Shown here: one piece after another, positions 59,076 through 64,000 of the stretch
Position numbering within the stretch: the first letter of the stretch is position 1
Layout of the letters: each line of letters opens with the position of its first letter
Assembly: GCF_014203755.1 (NCBI RefSeq)
Contig: NZ_JACHJS010000001.1
Span: 806,001 to 870,000 of the forward strand
Source: Saccharothrix violaceirubra
GTDB taxonomy: Bacteria > Actinomycetota > Actinomycetes > Mycobacteriales > Pseudonocardiaceae
Direction: 5' to 3'
Length of the DNA stretch: 64,000 nt
Translations under genes and position numbers: made by a program
The notes under the pieces: generated by a model
What the model was told of the DNA's origin: nothing
The model's database searches: none
The model's input: only the letters and a program-made list of their open reading frames with translations

Positions 59076-59876
59076 TCAGGGCGTGGTCGGCCGCGTGTCT
59101 TGCCGCGTCCGTCGGTACAGATCCTTGGTCGCATCCACGAGGATGTCCCGCAACTCCAGGCTGGTGAGTTCTGCGATTTCCCACAACAGTTCCGTGTCGC
59201 TGAGCGTGTCGGCCGCACGCTGAGCCGGCTGCCCGGGTTCAGGCGCGGAGGTACAACCGCCGTGGCCTGCCCGACTATGCCGGGCCAGTTCCACCTCGAC
59301 CCGGCGTTGCACCTCCTTCTCGATCGCGCCCTGGGAGTCCCGGTCTGCCGTGGCGACCAGGTCCGCGTATCGGCGCAGCCAGTCCCCGTCGGACGATTGC
59401 GTCGGGTCCAAGTGCACCGCGCGGTACCCCTGACCGGGATCGTCGGGATCGAAGACGACTGCGGATTCCATCGGTGGACGGCTGACGGTGGCCTTGCGGT
59501 AGCGCGACCCGAAATAGCGCAGAAGGTCGTTCTGCACGTCGTCCATCAGCTTGAGGTGCGCGAACAGCCTGTCCTCCACCGACCACGGAAGTGGCGTGGT
59601 CCCACGGCCCTCCCGACGCAGGCGCACCACGGCCATCTTCGTGCCCGCATAGTCCGTCGTCCGCTTCTCCGCCAGGCCACGCTCGACCAGGGTCCGCACC
59701 GCCCGTCTGGCCGAGTTCCACCGTGACATGTCCGCCTTTGTCGGCTCGCCGTCGTTCCAGGTCGGGTCCTGCCCGGCCAGGCTGCGCAGCAGCAACCACG
59801 CGTCCGGATGCTGCTCGTCGGCTTCGGTCAGCAGCCTCAGGACCCGACGCTGCTCGGTACCCAATCCCCGTCCCAC
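59076..59876 (-). CDS. hypothetical protein with predicted winged-helix N-terminus
   Basis: A 266-residue protein. Residues 5-90 look like a winged helix: EQRRVLRLLTEADEQHPDAW, RWNSARRAVRTLVERGLAEK, TKMAVVRLRREG. A middle part has RLFAHLKLMDDVQNDLLRYF, and a C-terminal helical part has SDTELLWEIAELTSLELRDI. It may be a plasmid- or phage-type regulator. GTG 59876 is the first start after the divergent promoter region shared with the small membrane gene. No family recognised. Confidence 0.65.
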   Translation of the reverse strand: MGRGLGTEQRRVLRLLTEADEQHPDAWLLLRSLAGQDPTWNDGEPTKADMSRWNSARRAVRTLVERGLAEKRTTDYAGTKMAVVRLRREGRGTTPLPWSVEDRLFAHLKLMDDVQNDLLRYFGSRYRKATVSRPPMESAVVFDPDDPGQGYRAVHLDPTQSSDGDWLRRYADLVATADRDSQGAIEKEVQRRVEVELARHSRAGHGGCTSAPEPGQPAQRAADTLSDTELLWEIAELTSLELRDILVDATKDLYRRTRQDTRPTTP

Positions 59877-59959
59877 GCGCCCGATCGTAAGTGTTCTCCG
59901 ACACTGACATCCGGCCTCCGGATACGAACGCTTAGACCCCGGTGTGCAGCCTTCACGTC

Positions 59960-60166
59960 ATGAACGACACGACCACCGCCGCGATCGCGGCGATGCTGAT
60001 GGCCTTCGTCCTGGGGCTGGTCGGACTGCTGTCGACCCGACGGTCGACCACTGCCCGCCCCCGCCCACGACCTCGTGCCCGGAGGGTCAACTGGGGAACG
60101 GTGATCGTCGGGCTCGCGACTATCATCAGCACCGTGCTGGCCGCGGCGGCCTATCTCCGCGGCTGA
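59960..60166 (+). CDS. small two-span membrane protein
   Basis: A 68-residue protein: MNDTTTAAIAAMLMAFVLGL to LLSTRRS is the first helix, a basic Arg/Pro loop follows, and VIVGLATIISTVLAAAAYL is the second. ATG 59960 (the frame is open to 59942). Divergent from the winged-helix gene by 83 bases. Function unknown. Confidence 0.55.
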   Translation: MNDTTTAAIAAMLMAFVLGLVGLLSTRRSTTARPRPRPRARRVNWGTVIVGLATIISTVLAAAAYLRG

Positions 60167-60534
60167 ACCCGGACCACGGGCGCACTCACGGCCGTCCTCC
60201 CGCCGCTGGCGGAGTGCTCGTGTTCGTCGTGCTCCGCACGACCAGGAGAGCGGCGTCGATGAACGACCACCACGGATGAGTCCTCGGCAACGGAAATCTT
60301 TGATGGCACCCGGCAGCTCCGGACGACCTGCCTACGGACGCGGCCTGGATGTGAGTCGACCTGGTGCCGCGCCGATCGCCCTGAGATCGGGTCCGCGTCC
60401 TCGCCGAACTGCACACGCACATGTTGCCCGGTGTCCTGGCCTTGCCCTCGGAAAGCTCCGCGAAGAAGTCCGCGAGGCAGTTCGGTTCGACCAACTGGAA
60501 CAGGTCGGCAGGAACGCCGGTCCGGCGTCGTTCT
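60167..60534. other. gene-free region
   Basis: About 370 bases without a convincing gene. A minus-strand frame reads VEPNCLADFFAELSEGKART, which may be residual coding sequence related to the fragment to its right, but no family can be named. Confidence 0.35.
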
Positions 60535-60720
60535 CGGTGGCCCGGGGATCAGGTCGCCGTCGACTGCTTCGAGGTGGAGAAGCAGGTCGGATGCTTGGGG
60601 CAGGTGCGGAAACGACTGGGGCCACATGCGGACGTAGAGGCCGGTGGCGGTTCGCGTCAATGGCACGACCTGCCCGGCTCAACGCCGGCGCGGCACAGTT
60701 CGGCGGCGGTGGCCGAGCGG
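60535..60720 (-). pseudogene. fragment of a paralogue of the gene at 62247-62756
   Basis: On the minus strand TATGLYVRMWPQSFPHLPQA and SDLLLHLEAVDGDLI match ATGLYFRMWAQAFPHLPHAS and DLLPHLEAVDGD of the intact gene about 1.7 kb to the right. The preceding part (LRSATAAELCRAGVE) matches in another frame, so there is a frameshift near 60660. Both ends are missing. A tandem-type duplication that decayed. Confidence 0.75.
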
Positions 60721-60823
60721 AGGCCTTCGACAACCTGCGGCACGCAGACATGTCCACAATGGACGATGATGCGGCGACGGACCTGTGGAATTCCGGCGGA
60801 CGCCACGACTACGACCACATCCA

Positions 60824-61383
60824 GCGCACGACCGGGCGGTTCGGGAACGAGCACTACTTCCGGAATACGATCTACCACCTGTTCGCGAACACCAGGAGTT
60901 GACCATGCCCGACGATCGCATCGGTGAGTATCGGCTCAGGCGCCGGCATGCGGGCGTCGGCTACTTCGGCCAGGTCCGTGTCCGGTTGACGGCGGTGGGC
61001 GAGGGCACGTCGCCGGTCACGTGGGAGGTCGATCCCGACGACGGGTCCTCGCTCCAGCCCGGACCCGACCGCGAGTTCGTGGACGCGGCCGTCGCGGGCG
61101 CCGGGGACGGCCTCGACCTGGTGACCGGATGCGGCGTGGACCCCGCCGGCGCCGCCGTCGAGGTGGTCCACGCCCAACTCGACCTGACCGACATCGAGGT
61201 GTCCGCCGTCCGCACGGCGGCGGCGCTCGCGGTAGCGGACGCGTTCGGCGTGGCCGACCGGCTGCGACCGGTCTTCCGCCAGGGGTGGACCGTTGACGTC
61301 GCCTCTTGAGGTCCACACGATCCCTCGTGCCGTTTCGAGGGTTGGCACCGTCCGAGTGCTCTGATGATCTGCCGCCCGGTGGC
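60824..61383 (+). repeat. dispersed duplicate (copy 2) of the region at 11.7-12.05 kb
   Basis: Full-length partner of the repeat at 11732-12050: nearly identical leader (CGGAATACGATCTACCACC, CAGGAGTTGACC), complete gene, and shared 3' flank. The leader identity is higher than would be needed for coding reasons, so it may hold a common promoter. Confidence 0.85.
60905..61309 (+). CDS. stand-alone EF-G domain IV-like protein
   Basis: A 134-residue soluble protein. MPDDRIGEYRLRRRHAGVGY precedes FGQVRVRLTAVGEGT, PDREFVDAAVAGAGDGLDLV, and VEVVHAQLDLTDIEVSAVRT then AAALAVADAF. In order and spacing this resembles domain IV of elongation factor G and Tet-type proteins (GxxAxVxLxxxP, a central helix EFxxAVxxGxxxAL, xVxVxLxDxxxHxVDSSexAF), but without GTPase or other domains. 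It may bind the ribosome or be a scaffold that reused this fold. ATG 60905 follows CAGGAG. A deleted paralogue lies at 11813. Confidence 0.55.
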   Translation: MPDDRIGEYRLRRRHAGVGYFGQVRVRLTAVGEGTSPVTWEVDPDDGSSLQPGPDREFVDAAVAGAGDGLDLVTGCGVDPAGAAVEVVHAQLDLTDIEVSAVRTAAALAVADAFGVADRLRPVFRQGWTVDVAS

Positions 61384-61419
61384 CCGTTCCACGGGCCTGG
61401 CCGGAGGTCCTTCTCCTCC

Positions 61420-61690
61420 TGCCATTGGTCATTCCGACCGGGACGAATACAGTTGGGCCCGGCGTCCCGAGCTTGGCTATCGCTACGATCACGCACACGT
61501 GGACCCACGGCTCTTGGTCCACCTGACCGGATGCTCCTACCAGCACGAGACCCGCGAACCCGGCCCCGACGGCGACCGCCTGACGGATCACTCCGCGCTG
61601 GTCGTGCACCTGGCGATCGAGCCGGTGGACAGACTGCTAACCTCCGACCCCATCACGGTGGCCGCGCACGTCGAACCGACCCTGTTCTGA
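61420..61690 (+). pseudogene. C-terminal fragment of an endonuclease/exonuclease/phosphatase-family protein
   Basis: The frame reads SDRDEYSWARRPELGYRYDH, AHVDPRLLVHLTGCSYQHET and DRLTDHSALVVHLAI before a stop at 61690. Tyr-Arg-Tyr-Asp-His and the terminal (S/T)DHsal are the last two conserved blocks of EEP-family nucleases/phosphatases. The N-terminal 150 or so residues with the other catalytic groups are missing, and upstream sequence belongs to the duplicated EF-G-like unit. Truncated remnant. Confidence 0.7.
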
Positions 61691-61738
61691 CGCCGCCAGC
61701 CATCGGTCCGCAGTCCGGAATCCGAGGGATCTCGACGG

Positions 61739-62227
61739 ATGGCCACTATCGGCACGGCGCCGCGTATCGGTGCTCGCGTGCTTTTGTTCGACGACGCTGA
61801 TCGTGTTCTGCTCGTTCATGCCCGTGACCCCGATCAGCCTGACCAGCACTGGTGGGAGTTGCCCGGTGGAGGTCTGGACCCTGGCGAGTCGGCCGAGCAA
61901 GCTGCGGTGCGGGAGTTGCGTGAGGAGACCGGTATCGAGGTGGACGAGTTGGGTCCCTGTGTGTGGATCAGGGAGAGCCGCTTTCACTATCGGGGTCGGG
62001 ACCATCACCGGCTCGACTACGCCTACCTGGCCTATGCGACTGGGGATTCCACGGGCGAGACCGAGTTGAGCGCGAACGAGCGTGTGGGTCTGGTCGAAGT
62101 GCGGTGGTGGACGGTCGGCGAGTTGCGGGCGACTGCGGACCGTCTGCTCCCTGCGTGTCTTCCCGGCCTGGTCGAGGACTTCGCCGTGGGAATGGTGCCT
62201 GCTGTTCCGCTGCTGTTGACGGTCTGA
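61739..62227 (+). CDS. Nudix hydrolase
   Basis: A 162-residue pyrophosphohydrolase. The Nudix box begins GGGLDPGESAEQAAVRELRE and ends ETGIEV (GX5EX7REUXEEXGU complete). Upstream ARVLLFDDADRVLLVHARDP and QHWWELPG are typical; the C-terminal part has WWTVGELRATADRLLPACLP. Specific substrate (NDP-X, oxidised nucleotide or sugar) cannot be told. ATG 61739 is chosen as the start of homology. Confidence 0.93.
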   Translation: MATIGTAPRIGARVLLFDDADRVLLVHARDPDQPDQHWWELPGGGLDPGESAEQAAVRELREETGIEVDELGPCVWIRESRFHYRGRDHHRLDYAYLAYATGDSTGETELSANERVGLVEVRWWTVGELRATADRLLPACLPGLVEDFAVGMVPAVPLLLTV

Positions 62228-62246
62228 GTGTGGTGGTCACCGCCGT

Positions 62247-62756
62247 TCAGGCGGTGACGTCGGTCGCGTACCTGCACTTGGTCGGCTTGCCGTGGTGCAG
62301 TCCGGAGCACTCGACCGGTCCGAGGGTTCGGGTGGGGATGGACAGGGTGCGGCGATGGTGGGTTTCGAGATCGTCGATCCGGTCGCCGTCTACTGCTTCG
62401 AGGTGGGGAAGCAGGTCGGATGCGTGGGGTAGGTGTGGGAACGCCTGAGCCCACATGCGGAAGTAGAGACCGGTGGCGGCACGCGTCAGTGGAGCGATCT
62501 GGCTGGCTTCGCAGCTGGCGCAGCACAGTTCGGCGGCGGTGGCCGGGCGGGTATCGGTGCCGGCCGCGACGCGGTCGAGCAGGTCGCGGCAGTGTGAGCG
62601 GTGGACGAATTCCGTGGCCATGAGCGGGTGGGTCGGGGTCAGCAGGGCGAAGCTGTGGTGAAGGAGATCGGCCTTGGTCGGGTGGCGATGTGTCGCTTCG
62701 TCGATCTCGTCTTCGGCCCAGAGGAATTGAAGGCAGGTCGTGTCGGTAGTTGTCAA
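62247..62756 (-). CDS. hypothetical protein, 5' end abutting an IS3 element
   Basis: A 169-residue soluble protein: LTTTDTTCLQFLWAEDEIDE, ADLLHHSFALLTPTHPLMAT, TAAELCCASCEASQIAPLTR, FRMWAQAFPHLPHASDLLPH. A repeated, broken fragment lies at 60.5 kb. The start is TTG 62756, right at the end of the neighbouring IS, so the original promoter and perhaps the first codons were displaced; ATG 62622 is the first internal Met. Family not recognised; probably a small actinomycete accessory protein. Confidence 0.6.
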   Translation of the reverse strand: MTTTDTTCLQFLWAEDEIDEATHRHPTKADLLHHSFALLTPTHPLMATEFVHRSHCRDLLDRVAAGTDTRPATAAELCCASCEASQIAPLTRAATGLYFRMWAQAFPHLPHASDLLPHLEAVDGDRIDDLETHHRRTLSIPTRTLGPVECSGLHHGKPTKCRYATDVTA

Positions 62757-62777
62757 GTCAAGTGAGACACGTTGTGT

Positions 62778-63740
62778 CTATGGGGCCGGTTGTGGTTGGT
62801 CGAGGGGTTGGTTGATCCAGGCCACCTCGGGCAGCGCGGGTGGGCGGGGTCGGCGGGCGAATCGCTCCGGGTGTCGGGCGTGGGCGCGGTCGAGAGTGGC
62901 CTGGCGTTGATCGCGGATCCGTCCGGCCGTGCCGAAGTGCACCGAGGCCGGGGTGTGCATGCCGATGCCGGAGTGGCGGTGCTCGTGGTTGTAGGCCAGG
63001 AAGAATCCTTCGCAGAACAGGCGGGCGTCGGCGAGGGAGCCGAACCGGTCGGGGAAGTCGGGCATGTACTTCAGGGTCTTGAACTGCGCCTCGGAATAGG
63101 GGTTGTCGTTCGAGGTGCGGGGGCGGGAATGCGAACGCAGGACCCCGAGGTCGGTCAGGAGTTCGGAGACCGGTTTGGACACCATGGCGCCGCCTCTGTC
63201 GGCGTGGATCGTGTGCGGTTCGGTGCCGTTGCGGGCTATGGCCTCGGCGAGGAAGTCCTTCGCCAGGACGGCATCCTCGGCGGCGGCGACCAGCCAGCCG
63301 GTGACGTAGCGGGAGAAGATGTCCAGCACGACGTAGCACTTGTACCAGACGCCTTTGACCGGTCCTTTCAACGCGGTGATGTCCCAGGACCACACCTCGC
63401 CCGGGCCGCGGGCGGACAGCTCGGGCCGGGTCCGCGGCGGGTGGGTGGCGATCCGGCGGCGTTCGCGGACCTGGCCCTGGGCGCGGGCGATCCGGTACAT
63501 CGTCGAGATCGAGCACCAGTAGCGGCCCTCGTCCAGTTCGCGCGCCCACATCTGCGGGATCGCCAGATCCCGGTAGGCCGGTGACGTCAGCACCTCCAGC
63601 ACCCGGGCGCGCTCGTCGGCGTCCAGGGCCTGGGGTGGGGGTGTCCGCGCCGGCCGCGGCCCGTGCATCGGGCCTTTCCGGTTGGCGTGCCGGTAGTGCG
63701 TCGCCCGGGAGGTCCCGGTCAGCGTGCATGATTTCTTCAC
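62778..63740 (-). CDS. IS3-family transposase OrfB (DDE catalytic subunit)
   Basis: The 320-residue frame contains the complete integrase core: WSWDITALKGPVKGVWYKCY (first Asp), HADRGGAMVSKPVSELLTDL (second Asp), and SHSRPRTSNDNPYSEAQFKT (Glu after 35 residues), and the HTH_21-like region YRDLAIPQMWARELDEGRYW. GTG 63740 (VKKSCTLTGTSRATHYR) is shown as start, but upstream codons in the same frame (TAFTELRAAGLS) are homologous too, so in the native element it is made as an OrfAB fusion by -1 frameshifting near 63780. Confidence 0.92.
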   Translation of the reverse strand: MKKSCTLTGTSRATHYRHANRKGPMHGPRPARTPPPQALDADERARVLEVLTSPAYRDLAIPQMWARELDEGRYWCSISTMYRIARAQGQVRERRRIATHPPRTRPELSARGPGEVWSWDITALKGPVKGVWYKCYVVLDIFSRYVTGWLVAAAEDAVLAKDFLAEAIARNGTEPHTIHADRGGAMVSKPVSELLTDLGVLRSHSRPRTSNDNPYSEAQFKTLKYMPDFPDRFGSLADARLFCEGFFLAYNHEHRHSGIGMHTPASVHFGTAGRIRDQRQATLDRAHARHPERFARRPRPPALPEVAWINQPLDQPQPAP

Positions 63741-63778
63741 CGAGAGACCGGCCGCGCGCAGTTCGGTGAACGCGGTCG

Positions 63779-64000
63779 TCAGGATTTGCGAGGCGGCGTG
63801 TCGTCCTCCGCGCTCCCGGACAGTTCCTCCAAGAGCGCGTGTGCTTTTCCCATGATGTCCAGTGCCATTCGGGTCTTCGCGAGATCGGAGGCGAGTTTCT
63901 CGTTCTGGCGGCGCAGTCTCTCCAGTTCGATCTGTTCGGCGGATTTCCTCGCCGGTTTCGTCTGGGCGCCGGGCTCGGCGGGTTGGCCGGTCAGGCGTCC
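63779..64000 (-). CDS. IS3-family OrfA, C-terminal part
   Basis: The last 73 residues of OrfA, ending at 63779 and running off the right edge. It contains the leucine-zipper helix ELERLRRQNEKLASDLAKTR, MALDIMGKAHALLEEL typical of IS3 OrfA dimerisation, then SAEDDTPPRKS. The N-terminal helix-turn-helix is outside the window. It overlaps orfB in the -1 frame. Confidence 0.85.
   Translation of the reverse strand, partial: GRLTGQPAEPGAQTKPARKSAEQIELERLRRQNEKLASDLAKTRMALDIMGKAHALLEELSGSAEDDTPPRKS

Larger units (their letters stand above)
62757..64000 (-). mobile_element. IS3-family insertion sequence, cut by the window edge
   Basis: Contains orfB and the 3' part of orfA in the usual order with a -1 frame relation. 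The left end, near TGAGACACGTTGTGTC (62761-62776), lies just past the orfB stop and abuts the start of the hypothetical gene. The right end is outside the window, so completeness cannot be judged. Confidence 0.8.

Overview
The window reads as chromosome of a very GC-rich filamentous actinomycete. Most genes have a strong GC bias at the third codon position, GTG starts are common, and ribosome sites are GGAGG-like. Families such as SCP1.201-type deaminases, FxLD lanthipeptides, ECF41/ECF42 sigma factors and XRE-TPR regulators point to the Pseudonocardiaceae (Saccharothrix/Lentzea/Actinosynnema type). That placement is inference. No housekeeping replication, ribosomal or central-metabolism operon is present. 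The region looks like a chromosome-arm accessory zone with many gene remnants.

Layout. 0-11 kb: a deletion scar joining SDR and TetR fragments, a membrane Ser/Thr kinase, an NmrA/membrane-protein pair opposite a LysR regulator, and an ECF41 sigma factor facing an operon of a serine hydrolase and two carboxymuconolactone-decarboxylase-like proteins. Next comes a dihydrofolate-reductase-like / YCII (DGPF) / ECF42 cassette. 11-18.6 kb: a graveyard (truncated EF-G-like gene, IS256 remnant, decayed trypsin-like protease, half a serine recombinase, DUF6082 fragment) around intact snapalysin and NucA/NucB nuclease genes. 18.7-23.3 kb: a sugar isomerase/ROK pair and a second, decayed copy of the DHFR-like/YCII/ECF42 cassette. 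23.3-27.4 kb: a broken DddA-like deaminase toxin with its Imm1 immunity gene, a truncated TPR regulator, a GNAT enzyme, and an SDR/HxlR divergon with clear operators. 27.5-30.3 kb: an intact IS with a 5-bp target duplication, then remnants of a SEFIR/STAND-type protein and a tRNA-like element.

32.9-41.7 kb holds a complete type I-C CRISPR-Cas locus (cas3-cas5c-cas8c-cas7c-cas4-cas1-cas2) followed by a leader and an array of 17 repeats of 37 bp. Directly downstream (42.0-45.8 kb) lies the most unusual unit: a tightly coupled operon of two divergent HisRS-like proteins, a trans-polyprenyl diphosphate synthase and a previously hidden 52-residue lipoprotein-like peptide. 46.2-49.4 kb carries polymorphic-toxin debris with an orphan Imm1 gene, a small coupled gene pair and a damaged TniQ gene behind repeated TTTCAGT motifs.

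49.4-58.9 kb is an FxLD-class lanthipeptide cluster: XRE-TPR regulator and APH-like protein on one strand; precursor, LanB dehydratase, LanC cyclase and FxLD-system methyltransferase on the other. The last 5 kb has small hypothetical genes, an intact stand-alone EF-G-domain-IV-like gene (paralogue of the 11.8-kb copy), a Nudix hydrolase, and an IS3-family element running off the right edge.
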